Positions 14,203 to 22,811 are shown, numbered from the stretch's first letter. The stretch: DNA of 38,042 bases from Verrucomicrobiia bacterium (GCA_030430455.1 JAUIJB010000035.1:1-38042); one strand, 5' to 3'. Translations and numbers: made by a program. The notes: generated by a model from the sequence alone, not told the origin.

Positions 14203-15558
14203 TCAGGAGACCGCCCGGGTCGGCAGGCGATAGTCGTCCGGGTTGCAGCTGCCGGCAACCACCGCCGCGAGCTGGGTGGCGAAGCCGGGATAGGAGGTAT
14301 TCACGCAGGCGGTGTCGGTCACCCGGGTGGTGCCCTGCGCCGAGAGTCCCGCGATCGCGAAGGCCATGGCGATGCGGTGGTCGCCGAAGCTCGTCACCTC
14401 CGCACCCGACAAGGGACCGCCGCCCTCGATCTCCATGCCATCGTCAAACTCGTCGATCGACCCGCCCATCGCGCGCAGGTTCGCCACCACGGTGGCGATG
14501 CGGTCGGTCTCCTTGACCCGCAGCTCGCGGGCGTTGCGGATCACGGTGCGCCCCTCGGCGAGCGCCGCGGCCACGGCGAGCACCGGGATCTCGTCGATCA
14601 GGTTGGGGATCTCCCCGCGCTCCAGCGTGGTTCCCCTCAGGCGGGCCCCGCGCACCTCGACCTCACCGATCGGCTCGCGCCCGCCCGCGCCGGACTCGCG
14701 GATCTCGATCTGCGCCCCCATGCGGCGGAGCACGTCGATCACCGCCGTGCGGGTCGGGTTGAGTCCGAGCCCGGGGATGGTGATCCGCGAGCCCGGCCGG
14801 ACCGCAGCGGCCACCAGCCAGAAGGCGGCGCTCGAGACGTCGCCCGGCACCTGGAAATCGCGCGCCTGCGGCACCTGGCCACCCCGCAGGGCGATGCGGC
14901 TGCCGTCGCTGGTCACCCTCACCCCGAAGCTCTCGAGCATCCGCTCGGTGTGGTCGCGGGTCGGGGCGGGCTGGATGACCACGGTTTCCCCCTCGCAGGA
15001 CATCCCCGCCAGCAGGATCGCGCTCTTCACCTGGGCGCTGGCGACCGGCATGGCATACTCGATCGGCTTCAGCCTGGCCGGGCGGATCCGCAGCGGCGCG
15101 CAGCCCTCCTTCTCGCCCCGCGCCTCGATCGAGGCCCCCATCTCGCCGAGGGGCTTGATGATCCGCCCCATTGGCCGGCCGGAGAGCGAGGCGTCGCCGA
15201 ACAACTCCGACTCGAAGTCCTGGCCGGCGAGGAGGCCCGCCAGCAAGCGCATGCCGGTGCCCGAGTTGCCGCAGTCGATCGGCCCGGCCGGTTCGGCCAG
15301 CCGCATCGCGCGGCCCTCGATCCGCATCGCCGTCGGGCCGTAGCCGGGCATCTCCTCGAGCACCTCGCAGCCGACCCCGCAGGCGGTCATCGCGCCGAGC
15401 GTGTTGACGCAGTCCTCGCTGGGCAGGAAGCCGCGGATCTCGCTGGTGCCCTCGGCCAGGCCGGCGATCATCGCCGCGCGGTGCGACATGCTCTTGTCGC
15501 CCGGGACCTCGATGGTGGCGTCGATCCGGTCGACCCCGCTGACCTCGAATCCGCTCAC
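14203..15558 (-). CDS. aroA: 3-phosphoshikimate 1-carboxyvinyltransferase (EPSP synthase)
   Basis: Sixth step of the shikimate pathway: joins PEP to shikimate-3-phosphate. I place the start at GTG 15558, which overlaps the tyrA stop (GTGA), has GGGGA just upstream and opens right before SGVDRIDATIEVPGDKSMSHR. An ATG at 15621 would add 21 residues without family similarity. The 451-residue product shows DKSMSHR, CGNSGTGMR, ASAQVKSAILLAG, NLIDEIPVLAVAAALAEG (catalytic Asp), RVKETDRI and SFGDHRIAMA. Intact enzyme in an aromatic amino-acid operon. Confidence 0.95.
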   Translation of the reverse strand: MSGFEVSGVDRIDATIEVPGDKSMSHRAAMIAGLAEGTSEIRGFLPSEDCVNTLGAMTACGVGCEVLEEMPGYGPTAMRIEGRAMRLAEPAGPIDCGNSGTGMRLLAGLLAGQDFESELFGDASLSGRPMGRIIKPLGEMGASIEARGEKEGCAPLRIRPARLKPIEYAMPVASAQVKSAILLAGMSCEGETVVIQPAPTRDHTERMLESFGVRVTSDGSRIALRGGQVPQARDFQVPGDVSSAAFWLVAAAVRPGSRITIPGLGLNPTRTAVIDVLRRMGAQIEIRESGAGGREPIGEVEVRGARLRGTTLERGEIPNLIDEIPVLAVAAALAEGRTVIRNARELRVKETDRIATVVANLRAMGGSIDEFDDGMEIEGGGPLSGAEVTSFGDHRIAMAFAIAGLSAQGTTRVTDTACVNTSYPGFATQLAAVVAGSCNPDDYRLPTRAVS

Positions 15559-16424
15559 GTTTCCCCGCGGTGAATCCGCTTGCTGGCCTCGTTTCTCCTC
15601 TGTCTCGCTCGTTCCAGCCATTGCCGAACCGCTTCATGTTCGCCCGCCTTCAACAAGGCAAGCATTTCACCCAGCGCATCGACCGCGCCGTGCAGCGACT
15701 CGGCCACCGCCTGGCGGTTCTCGATGAGGATCTCGGCCCACATCGTCGCATCCCCGCCGGCCACGCGGGTGGTGTCGCGCAGCCCCCCGCCACCGAAGCC
15801 GGCGAGTTCCGGCTGGTCCAGCGCCTCGAGGGCGGTCGCGGCCGCCATGACGTGGGGAAAGTGACTCACCTTGGCGACCACGCGGTCGTGGCTGGCGGCA
15901 TCGATGCGATGGACCCGGCAGCCGAGCCGTGCCCAGAAGGCCTCCACCAGCACCACCCCGGGCTCCTCGACGCCGTCGTCGTTGGTGACGAAGCAGCACG
16001 CCCCGCCGAACAGGTCGGCGTCGGCCGCCGCCATCCCCTGGCGCTCGGAACCCGCCATCGGGTGGCTGCCGACAAAGCCCGCCGTGCGTCCACGCGCCAG
16101 CGGCCCGAGGGCGGCGTGCACCGGCGCCTTCACGCTGCCGACGTCGGTGACCAGCGCCGTCCCCGGCAGGCCGGCGTCGAGCGCCTGGCGCAGCAGGCCG
16201 GGCATCGCGCCCACCGGCACGCAGAGCACCACCAGGCGAGCCGCCGCGACCACCTCGTCCAGCGCATGGCTGGCACCGTCGACCCCGGCGGCAAGGGCCT
16301 CGTCGACCGACTGCTGGCGCCGCGCCCACAGCGCGACGTCCACCTCGCTGCCGCTCAGGGCCTTGGCGAGAGATCCCCCGAGCAGGCCACCGCCGAGAAT
16401 GGCGACTTTACCGAAGGCACTCAC
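15555..16424 (-). CDS. tyrA: Prephenate dehydrogenase
   Basis: NAD(P)-dependent oxidative decarboxylation of prephenate (or arogenate) toward tyrosine. The 289-residue product has the Rossmann motif ILGGGLLGGSLAKAL at the N-terminus, LVVLCVPVGAMP, VTDVGSVKAPV and the signature GFVGSHPMAGSE. The helical dimer domain follows, with HDRVVAKVSHFPHVMA and GGGLRDTTRVAGGDATMW. There is no ACT or chorismate-mutase domain. First gene of the tyrA-aroA-cmk-plsC operon. Substrate preference between prephenate and arogenate is not visible. Confidence 0.95.
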   Translation of the reverse strand: MSAFGKVAILGGGLLGGSLAKALSGSEVDVALWARRQQSVDEALAAGVDGASHALDEVVAAARLVVLCVPVGAMPGLLRQALDAGLPGTALVTDVGSVKAPVHAALGPLARGRTAGFVGSHPMAGSERQGMAAADADLFGGACCFVTNDDGVEEPGVVLVEAFWARLGCRVHRIDAASHDRVVAKVSHFPHVMAAATALEALDQPELAGFGGGGLRDTTRVAGGDATMWAEILIENRQAVAESLHGAVDALGEMLALLKAGEHEAVRQWLERARQRRNEASKRIHRGET

Positions 16425-16485
16425 GACCGGATCGCCGAACCATCACGCGATGCCCGCGGAAAGTCGTCCGCAAGGGCCCGCGGCA

Positions 16486-16911
16486 TCAGGGAACCCGGAA
16501 GTACTTCTTCTCCGAGGCCGGGTAGTGCGGGTCCGCCACGAGCTTGCCGCTCGGAATGCCCTTCACGTCCACGATCTTGTTGTTGAACGGGCTGAAGACG
16601 AAACCGGGCTTGCCGGGCACCGGGCGCGCCACCTCGAAGGTCGGGGCGGCGGTGTTAGCCGGCGGGGTCGTGTTGGCCGTGGTCTCCGGAGGGTTGTTCA
16701 TCGCCGGATCCTCGGGGGCCTCGGTGGACCTGCTTTCCTCGGTCGCGGCCGTCTCCTCCGCCTTCTTCTTGGTGGCCTCGGCTCCGGCGGCGGCCTCGGC
16801 TCCGGCCTCGGTGGGCGGCGTCGGTTGCTGCGGCGGGGCCTCGCGATACGGCTGACAGGCGACGAAGATTCCGGAGGTCAACGCCATCAGGGCGCAGGTG
16901 CGAAGTTTCAT
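16486..16911 (-). CDS. Small lipoprotein, probably Verrucomicrobiota-specific
   Basis: From ATG 16911 the 141-residue product starts MKLRTCALMALTSGIFVAC, a lipoprotein signal with Cys19 as lipid anchor; the lipobox -3 residue is Phe instead of the usual Leu. ATG 16917 is an alternative start two codons up. A low-complexity Ala/Glu/Pro/Thr linker (about 20-95) leads to a compact C-terminal block, VPGKPGFVFSPFNN, VDVKGIPSGKLVADP and KKYFRVP. I associate this block with short verrucomicrobial lipoproteins of unknown function, from memory. Monocistronic, 61 bp from tyrA, divergent from the IF-1-like gene. Confidence 0.8.
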   Translation of the reverse strand: MKLRTCALMALTSGIFVACQPYREAPPQQPTPPTEAGAEAAAGAEATKKKAEETAATEESRSTEAPEDPAMNNPPETTANTTPPANTAAPTFEVARPVPGKPGFVFSPFNNKIVDVKGIPSGKLVADPHYPASEKKYFRVP

Positions 16912-17049
16912 GATCATTGAATTCGTTTGGAACCGGTTCACCCGGTCGCTCTCGAAGCGGGGAAAGTGTTGAGGCTCCTTGCCGAATCGTCAAGCTGTCT
17001 GCCCGCACTCCGCCTCCCCAAGGCTCCCAATTCCGGACACCCCAGCGCC

Positions 17050-17280
17050 ATGCCCGAAGCCCCGATCCGCACCGTCGGCCACGTGACCGAAACCCTGCGC
17101 CCCGGCATCTACCAAGCCACCCTGCCGAATGGCAAGGCGGTGGTGGTCCACCTCGCCCGGAACTGGATCGGCGAGCTGCCCCAGCCCGGCCAGCGCCTCG
17201 AGCTCGAGCTCACCCCCTTCGATTTCGACAAGGCCCGTGCCACGCGACGAGTGACGGATGAGCCTCCCGACCAAGGCTGA
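17050..17280 (+). CDS. IF-1-like small OB-fold protein (infA paralogue)
   Basis: ATG 17050 gives 76 residues. The middle part aligns with IF-1 from the same window without large gaps: LPNGKAVVVHLARNW against the GHEVLAHISGKM region, PGQRLELELTPFDFDKARATRR against [21 protein letters not shown]. Roughly 17 of about 58 positions are identical. It lacks the basic RKRFIRL loop that IF-1 uses on 16S rRNA helix 44; WIGELPQ stands there instead. It is therefore unlikely to replace infA and may bind RNA in another role. Monocistronic. The frame is open further upstream (to 16927), but that part looks non-coding. Confidence 0.78.
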   Translation: MPEAPIRTVGHVTETLRPGIYQATLPNGKAVVVHLARNWIGELPQPGQRLELELTPFDFDKARATRRVTDEPPDQG

Positions 17281-17565
17281 GCCGGTGAAATCGGCCGGTC
17301 GGATCGACTGCAGGAAAGCGGCCCAAGCCATCCGCAGAAGGCGGTCCAAAACACGGACCGAGGCAAAAAAAGAAGCGGCCCGACCGATGATCCCCTGGAA
17401 AACCCAAAAACCAGAAAGACTTTCAGCCGGGCCGCCTGCAATTGTCGCGACGCCGGGAAAATGAACGAATTTTGCCGCGGGTCAACGAGAATTCGGGGGC
17501 GAAGCGGCAGAATTTGTTGAATATGTCACTTTTGGAGCCGCAATCTTTCGTCTCCTGTCGCCGGG
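17281..17565. other. Gene-free 285-bp gap between convergent genes
   Basis: I see no coding region. It holds a 6-bp hairpin (CGGTCC-AAAACAC-GGACCG, about 17343-17361) and the terminator-like structure described separately. The part at 17455-17545 is more AT-rich than the surroundings. Confidence 0.6.
17365..17435 (-). terminator. Candidate terminator of the 2-oxo acid dehydrogenase operon
   Basis: Read on the minus strand: GCGGCCCG (17435-17428), a 45-base loop containing CTGG...CCAG, then CGGGCCGC (17382-17375) followed by TTCTTTTTTT. It lies about 130 bp after the E2 stop. The long loop makes it less certain than the other two terminators. Confidence 0.5.
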
Positions 17566-18792
17566 CTAGAGCTTTTCCGGCTCCTGTAGCAGCGCGGAGA
17601 TCCGCTGCAGCAGCATCCCGGCGCCGCCCCCGTCGACCACGCGGTGGTCGAAGGTCACCGCCAGCGCCGCCTCGGTGAACGGCACGAAGGCCTCGATCTC
17701 CTCGCTCCACGACGGCCGCTTCACCCCGGCGCCCAAGCCGAGGATCAGGGTCTCGTTGGGCAGTGGGATCGGCGTGCCCAGGGTCAGGCCGAAGGTCCCG
17801 AAGTTGGTCACCGTGGCGATGCCGCCGCGGAGGTACTCCTCACCGAGCCGCCGCGCGCGCGCGCGCTCGACCAGCGCGGAGTACTCGTTGGTGAGCTCCG
17901 CCAGGGTCTTGCTGTCGACGTCGCGCAGCACCGGCACGACCACACCGTCCTCGACCTGCACCGCCACCCCGATGTCGAAGGCCTTGGGGTGCACGATCCG
18001 CTCGCCGATCAGGAAACCGGCGCTCGCCGGGTCCTCGGCGAGGGCCAGCGCGAAGGCGCGCAGCAGGTAGAGCGTGAGACCCGGCTTCGGCTGCTGCTGG
18101 CGGCGGTGGTCGAGAACGCGGTCGAGCCGGACCGGCAGGCCGACGGTGGCCAGCGGCCGTGTCCAGCTGCGCCGCATCGCGTCGGCCACCGCCAGGCGCA
18201 TCGGCGAGGCGTGGCTGCTCGGCCAGGACTCGATGTAGTCGAGGAACTTCTCGAGGTCCTCGACGGTCACGCGGCCACCCGTCCCGGTGCCCGCAACCGC
18301 CGAGATGTCCGCCTCGCGCAGGCCAAGCTCGTCCATCCGCGCGCGCATCCGCGGCGAGATGTAGTGCGCCCCCTTGACGCCGGCCGGCACCGGCAGCCCC
18401 CTGACGTTCGGCTCGACCACCGGCTGCCTCTCCTCGTAGCTGTCGTCATCGACCGCGAAGTGCAGGTTCGCCTCCTCCTCACCCGCCGCCGAGGCTCGCC
18501 GCTCGGCCGCGGCCTCGATCGTCTCGATCCCGGTGCGCGCGACCTCCTCCTCGGTGACCTCGAGCAGGCCGAGGGTGGTGCCCACCGCGTAGGTCTCCCC
18601 CTCCTGCGCCATGATCTCCCGGACCGTCCCCGCGCACAGGGTGGTCACGGCCATGGTCGCCTTCTGGGTCTCGACCTCGATCACCTCCTGGTCCGCCGCC
18701 ACCTCGCCGCCGACCTCGATGTCGAGACGAATGATGGTGGCCTCGGCGATCGACTCGCCCAGCTGCGGCATCACAATCGGTACGGTAGGCAT
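17566..18792 (-). CDS. 2-oxo acid dehydrogenase E2 (dihydrolipoamide acyltransferase)
   Basis: Transfers the acyl group from E1 through lipoyl-lysine to CoA. The 408-residue product has a lipoyl domain (1-80, lipoyl Lys44 in VETQKATMAV, where the usual context is ETDKA), an acidic linker, and a peripheral subunit-binding domain (about 142-185: YISPRMRARMDELGL and GTGTGGRVTVEDLEKFL). A catalytic domain of about 210 residues follows, with TNFGTFG and the catalytic DHRVVDG (H383, D387). It starts 6 bp after E1beta. No E3 gene is in the window. Whether the complex uses pyruvate, acetoin or branched-chain acids cannot be decided from sequence. Confidence 0.92.
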   Translation of the reverse strand: MPTVPIVMPQLGESIAEATIIRLDIEVGGEVAADQEVIEVETQKATMAVTTLCAGTVREIMAQEGETYAVGTTLGLLEVTEEEVARTGIETIEAAAERRASAAGEEEANLHFAVDDDSYEERQPVVEPNVRGLPVPAGVKGAHYISPRMRARMDELGLREADISAVAGTGTGGRVTVEDLEKFLDYIESWPSSHASPMRLAVADAMRRSWTRPLATVGLPVRLDRVLDHRRQQQPKPGLTLYLLRAFALALAEDPASAGFLIGERIVHPKAFDIGVAVQVEDGVVVPVLRDVDSKTLAELTNEYSALVERARARRLGEEYLRGGIATVTNFGTFGLTLGTPIPLPNETLILGLGAGVKRPSWSEEIEAFVPFTEAALAVTFDHRVVDGGGAGMLLQRISALLQEPEKL

Positions 18793-18798
18793 CGTAAT

Positions 18799-19767
18799 TC
18801 AGAAGGATAGGAGTTCACGCATCGCGACCCGGATCGACTCGGGCGTAGGCCGGTGCGACGCCCACAGGTCCGGGTAGTAGGGAACCGGGGTGTCGCGCGA
18901 GTTGAGCCGCCTCGGCGGCGCGTCGAGAAGGTGGAAGCCCTCGGCGGCGACCCGCGCCACCACCTCGGCGGTGACCCCGCCCCAGGGATAGGCCTCGCCC
19001 AGCGCCAGCAGGCGGCCGGTGCGTGCCACGCTGGCCAGCACGGTGTCCATGTCGAGCGGCTTGACCGTCCGCAGGTCGACCACCTCGATGTCCCAGCCGC
19101 TCTCCTCGTTCATCATCTCCGCGGCGCGCACCGCCTCGTGGACCATCGCGCTGTAGGTCACGATCGTGGCGTGCTTGCCGGGCCGGGTGATGCGCGCGGC
19201 GCCGAGCGGCAGGCCGTCGCCGTTGATCGACGACGCCTTGAGCCAGCGGTAGAGGAACTTGTGCTCGCAGTAGATCACCGGGTCGTCGAGCTTCACCGAC
19301 TGGATGAGCATGTGGTAGGCGTCCGACACCGTCGCCGGGGCGACGACCACCAGCCCCGGGTAGTGCGAGTAGATCGCCTCCATACTCTGGCTGTGGAAGG
19401 GGCCCGAACCCGGCGTCCCGCCGGAGGGCAGGCGCACGGTGATGGGCACCTCGACGCCGGTGCGGAAGAAGTGGGTCGCGGCCTGGTTGACGATCTGGTT
19501 GAAGGCGATCGACGAGAAGTCGGCGAACTGCATCTCGATGATCGGCCGCATGCCGTTGAGCGCGGCGCCGACCGCCACCCCGATCATCGCGTCCTCGCTG
19601 ATCGGCGAGTCGAGGACCCGGCCGGGATAGGCATCGGCGAGCCCCTTGGTCGCCTTGAAGGCGCCGCCGAAGCGCGAGATGTCCTGGCCGTAGAGGAACA
19701 CGCTCTCGTCCTCGCGCAGCAGGGTGTCCTGCGCGGCGAGGATGGCATCGACGTAGTTCACGCTCAT
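18799..19767 (-). CDS. 2-oxo acid dehydrogenase E1 component, beta subunit
   Basis: Partner of the alpha subunit in thiamine-diphosphate decarboxylation. The 322-residue product begins VNYVDAILAAQDTLLREDESVFLYGQD and shows ISEDAMIGVAVGAAL (the Glu that activates ThDP), IEMQFADFSSIAFNQIVNQAA and VRLPSGG. It ends with the transketolase C-domain (IEVVDLRTVKPLD). Its ATG overlaps the E1alpha stop (ATGA). Length is normal for an alpha2beta2-type E1. Confidence 0.94.
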   Translation of the reverse strand: MSVNYVDAILAAQDTLLREDESVFLYGQDISRFGGAFKATKGLADAYPGRVLDSPISEDAMIGVAVGAALNGMRPIIEMQFADFSSIAFNQIVNQAATHFFRTGVEVPITVRLPSGGTPGSGPFHSQSMEAIYSHYPGLVVVAPATVSDAYHMLIQSVKLDDPVIYCEHKFLYRWLKASSINGDGLPLGAARITRPGKHATIVTYSAMVHEAVRAAEMMNEESGWDIEVVDLRTVKPLDMDTVLASVARTGRLLALGEAYPWGGVTAEVVARVAAEGFHLLDAPPRRLNSRDTPVPYYPDLWASHRPTPESIRVAMRELLSF

Positions 19768-20828
19768 GGCGCTGATTCGGCGGGTTCCGTGGGTTCGGCG
19801 GCCTCGCTGCGCCCGCCGAAGAGTCCCCGCTCATCCGACAGGGCCTGCCAGCGTTCCTTCCAGGGATCCGGCTTGGGGTCGCGCTGGGCCTCGGCGATCG
19901 CCTGCTGGACCTCCTCCTCGATGTCCGCCTGCCACTGGTCGAGCTCCGCCGCCGCGGCGTAGCCGGCCGCCACGATCTGCTCGCGCGCCACCGCCACGCA
20001 GTCGCGGCCGAGCGGGCCCGTGCGGAGTTCGTCGGGGATGTAGCGGGCGTCGTCGTGCTCGCCGTGGCCGGTCAGGCGAAGCAGGTTGGCCACCACCATC
20101 TGCGGGCCGTGGCCGGCGCGAGCCCGGTCGACCGCGCCTCCCACCACCTCCACGGCGGCGAGGAAGTCGGTCCCGTCGACCTCGTGGCCCTCGACCCCAT
20201 AGCCGCGCGCGCGATCCATCAGGCGGTCGCAGGCGAACTGGCGGGTGTTCGGCGTCGAGTAGGCGAACTGGTTGTTGGCCACCAGGATCACCAGCGGCAG
20301 GCGCTCGACGGCCGCCAGGTTGATCCCCTCGTGGAAGGCCCCGGTCGAGGTGGCGCCGTCGCCGACGCAGGTCGCCCCGACCCGGCCTTCGAGCTCGCCG
20401 CGCAGCCGGCTAGCGATCAGGTGGCCGGCCACCACCGAGACCTCGGCACCGAGGTGGGAGATCATCGCGATGATCCGCTCCCGCGGCCGCCCGCGGTGGA
20501 TGTTGCCGTCGCGACCGCGCATCGGCCCGCGCACCGAGCCGAGGTAGGTCCGGGTGCAGTCGATCAGCGGCTCGCCGAAGGCCGTGCGGCCGGCCTGGTC
20601 GCGGATCAGCGGGGCGAAGACGTCCCGGTTCGGGTCGAGCGCCGCGCCGAGCGCCCCACTGACCGCCTCCTGGCCCTTGCCGAGGTAGACGCCGCCGACG
20701 ATCTTGCCCGCCTTGTAGAGGCTCGCGAGCTTGGTCTCGAGCTGGCGCGCCTTGAGCATGGCCAGGAAGACCGAGCGGACGCGGACCGAATCCAGGGAAC
20801 GGGGAGTCAGCGCTTCAGTGTCCGGCAC
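19764..20828 (-). CDS. 2-oxo acid dehydrogenase E1 component, alpha subunit
   Basis: Binds thiamine diphosphate and decarboxylates the 2-oxo acid. GTG 20828 (354 residues) is chosen because the region upstream is low-complexity and would run into the divergent gene; no clear ribosome site helps. Family blocks are KLASLYKAGKIVGGVYLGKGQEAV, the ThDP motif GDGATSTGAFHEGINLAA...LVANNQFAYSTP and RLTGHGEHDDARYIP. The usual Glu before the NN pair (ENN) is Ala here. The C-terminal tail is charged and Ala/Pro rich. First gene of E1alpha-E1beta-E2. Confidence 0.92.
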   Translation of the reverse strand: MPDTEALTPRSLDSVRVRSVFLAMLKARQLETKLASLYKAGKIVGGVYLGKGQEAVSGALGAALDPNRDVFAPLIRDQAGRTAFGEPLIDCTRTYLGSVRGPMRGRDGNIHRGRPRERIIAMISHLGAEVSVVAGHLIASRLRGELEGRVGATCVGDGATSTGAFHEGINLAAVERLPLVILVANNQFAYSTPNTRQFACDRLMDRARGYGVEGHEVDGTDFLAAVEVVGGAVDRARAGHGPQMVVANLLRLTGHGEHDDARYIPDELRTGPLGRDCVAVAREQIVAAGYAAAAELDQWQADIEEEVQQAIAEAQRDPKPDPWKERWQALSDERGLFGGRSEAAEPTEPAESAP

Positions 20829-20898
20829 GCGGCGAGGGTAAGCGGTGCCTCGTCCGAGCCGCAAGGGGTTTGCGTGGGCATTCTGCGGGGATCCGGTC

Positions 20899-20928
20899 TC
20901 GACAGCCCGGGCCCGGGGCCGACATAAC
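20899..20928 (+). promoter_or_regulatory. Possible promoter of the nucleotidyltransferase gene
   Basis: TCGACA (20899-20904), 18-bp spacer, CATAAC (20923-20928), giving a leader of about 45 bases. One mismatch to the -35 consensus; the -10 is weak. Confidence 0.35.
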
Positions 20929-20980
20929 CCGCCCGGGCGCGCGGAGCTCGCCCGCCCCGCCAACCACCCCAGTTTTCCCC

Positions 20981-21892
20981 ATGAAACCGACCCTGATCGT
21001 CCTCGCCGCCGGCATGGGCTCCCGCTACGGGGGCCTCAAGCAGATGGACCCGATGGGCCCCAACGGCGAGACCGTGCTCGACTACTCGGTCTTCGACGCC
21101 ATCCGCGCCGGCTTCGGCAAGGTGGTCTTCGTCATCCGCGAGGACTTCGCCGAGGCCTTCCGCGAGGGGGTCGGCGCCCGCTTTGCCGAACGCATCGAGG
21201 TCGACTACGCCTTCCAGCAGCTCGACGACCTGCCCGCCGGCTTCGCGGTGCCCGCCGATCGCGCCAAGCCGTGGGGAACCGCCCACGCCGTGCGTGCCGC
21301 GCGGGACGTCGTCGCCGGCCCCTTCGCGGTGATCAATGCCGACGACTTCTACGGCGCCGACGCCTACCGCGTGATCGCCGAGTGGTTCGCCGCCCACGGC
21401 GGGCGCGACGACCGGAGCCACTACTCGATGGTCGGCTACCCGCTGCGCAACACCCTGTCCGAGCACGGCTCGGTGAACCGCGGGATCTGCCGCACCGACG
21501 CCGGCCAGCTGCTCGAGGACGTCGAGGAGGTCGTCGAGATCGCCCGCGGCGACGACGGCGTCGCGCGCGGCAAGCGGCTCGACGGCAGCATCCTCGAAAT
21601 CGCCCCCGACAGCCCGGTGTCGATGAACTTCTGGGGTTTCACTCCGGAGTTCTTCGGCCAGCTCGAGGAGCACTTCCGGGCCTTCCTCGAGGAGAAGGGC
21701 GGCGAGCTGAAGTCGGAGTGCTACATCCCGACCGTGGTCGACGACCTGATCTCGCGCGGCGCGGCCGACTGCCGCGTGCTGGAGACTAGCGCCAACTGGT
21801 TCGGCGTGACCTACCCCGAGGACAAGCCGCACGTCGTCGAGTCGATCGCCGCGCTGATCGAGCAGGGCAGCTACCCGACCCCGTTGGGCTGA
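20981..21892 (+). CDS. Sugar-phosphate-type nucleotidyltransferase
   Basis: ATG 20981 starts MKPTLIVLAAGMGSRYGGLKQ, the nucleotide-binding signature GxGxRxGGxKQ of the NTP_transferase fold. It continues with KPWGTAHAVRAARDVV, VINADDFYGADAYRVIAEW (metal-binding Asp pair) and MNFWGFTPEFF. The 303-residue length and motifs fit a single-domain nucleotidyltransferase that activates a sugar phosphate. The sugar is unknown; glycan precursor synthesis is the likely use. Divergent from E1alpha. The frame extends upstream to 20870, but only non-coding-like residues precede this Met. Confidence 0.88.
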   Translation: MKPTLIVLAAGMGSRYGGLKQMDPMGPNGETVLDYSVFDAIRAGFGKVVFVIREDFAEAFREGVGARFAERIEVDYAFQQLDDLPAGFAVPADRAKPWGTAHAVRAARDVVAGPFAVINADDFYGADAYRVIAEWFAAHGGRDDRSHYSMVGYPLRNTLSEHGSVNRGICRTDAGQLLEDVEEVVEIARGDDGVARGKRLDGSILEIAPDSPVSMNFWGFTPEFFGQLEEHFRAFLEEKGGELKSECYIPTVVDDLISRGAADCRVLETSANWFGVTYPEDKPHVVESIAALIEQGSYPTPLG

Positions 21893-21951
21893 GCCCGGGC
21901 TGAGCGACACCCTGCGGGCGCCCTGCCCGCCGTCGACGGACTGCGGCAGGC

Positions 21952-22740
21952 TCAGAAGAAGTCGTCCTCGTCGGCCGTGGCGCGGCGGAAGCTGACGGCC
22001 TGCCACAGGCACACCGCGGTGCTGGCGGCGACGTTCAGCGAGTCCATCCCGCTTTCCATCGGGATGCCGACGAGTTGGTCGCAGGCCGCCTCCCAGAAGC
22101 AGCCGAGCCCCTCGTCCTCGGAGCCGAACAGGATCGCGACGCGGCCGTCCGGCCAGTCGCTCTCGTCGAGCACCACGCTCTCCTCCGCCGGCGCGGTGCC
22201 GACGATGCAGAACCCCGACGACTTCAGACAACGCAGGATCTGCCCGCCGTCGGCGATCCGCACCGGAATCCGGAACAGTCCCCCGCTGGAGCTCCGCACC
22301 GCCTTGCGTTCGAAGGGCGAGGCGCCCTCGGCACCGAACAGGACCGCCTGGGCACCGAGCGCGGCGGCATTGCGCACGACCGCACCGACATTGGCGGCAT
22401 CGTTGAGCCGCGGGCAGACGACGATCAGGGCGTCGTCGTCGAGTTCCTCCATCAGGCCGGCCACGTCGCGGGCCTCCTCGGGTTGACGGGCCAGCCCGAT
22501 GACCCCGCGATGAAAGGGATAGCCGGCGATCTCCTCGATTTCCCGCCGCGGCAGCCGCCTCACCTCGAGACCGCTCCATCCGGGCAGGTCCCACTCGCTG
22601 TCCTCGGCGGCCACCACCACCTTGACGTCCCACCAGCCGTTGACCGCCGCCTCGACGGCATGGCGCCCCTCGAGGACCAGCCACGGGTCCTCGCGACGAC
22701 GGATCTGTCGTCCCAGCTCGCCAAGCCAATCTTCGCTCAC
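21952..22740 (-). CDS. SpoU/TrmH-family RNA 2'-O-methyltransferase
   Basis: SAM-dependent methyltransferase with a trefoil knot. GTG 22740 gives 262 residues. Residues 1-90 resemble the L30e-like RNA-binding domain (LVLEGRHAVEAAV). The three SpoU motifs are clear: NDAANVGAVVRNAAALG (motif 1), VAILFGSEDEGL (motif 2) and IPMESGMDSLNVAASTAVCLW (motif 3). The target, rRNA or tRNA, cannot be named; motif 3 has MDSLNV, as in RlmB/TrmH types. A promoter-like pair ends 7 bases before the GTG, so the mRNA may be leaderless. Confidence 0.92.
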   Translation of the reverse strand: MSEDWLGELGRQIRRREDPWLVLEGRHAVEAAVNGWWDVKVVVAAEDSEWDLPGWSGLEVRRLPRREIEEIAGYPFHRGVIGLARQPEEARDVAGLMEELDDDALIVVCPRLNDAANVGAVVRNAAALGAQAVLFGAEGASPFERKAVRSSSGGLFRIPVRIADGGQILRCLKSSGFCIVGTAPAEESVVLDESDWPDGRVAILFGSEDEGLGCFWEAACDQLVGIPMESGMDSLNVAASTAVCLWQAVSFRRATADEDDFF

Positions 22741-22746
22741 CCCTGA

Positions 22747-22776
22747 GCCCTAGCAAGGTGGCGGCGAGGATTCCAA
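22747..22776 (-). promoter_or_regulatory. Promoter-like pair of the SpoU methyltransferase gene
   Basis: On the minus strand: TTGGAA (22776-22771), 18-bp spacer, TAGGGC (22752-22747). The GTG start is 7 bases after the -10, so the transcript could begin at the start codon. Confidence 0.45.
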
Positions 22777-22811
22777 GCGTCCGCAAGCGTCATGACTCAC
22801 TTCGGTGAAAG

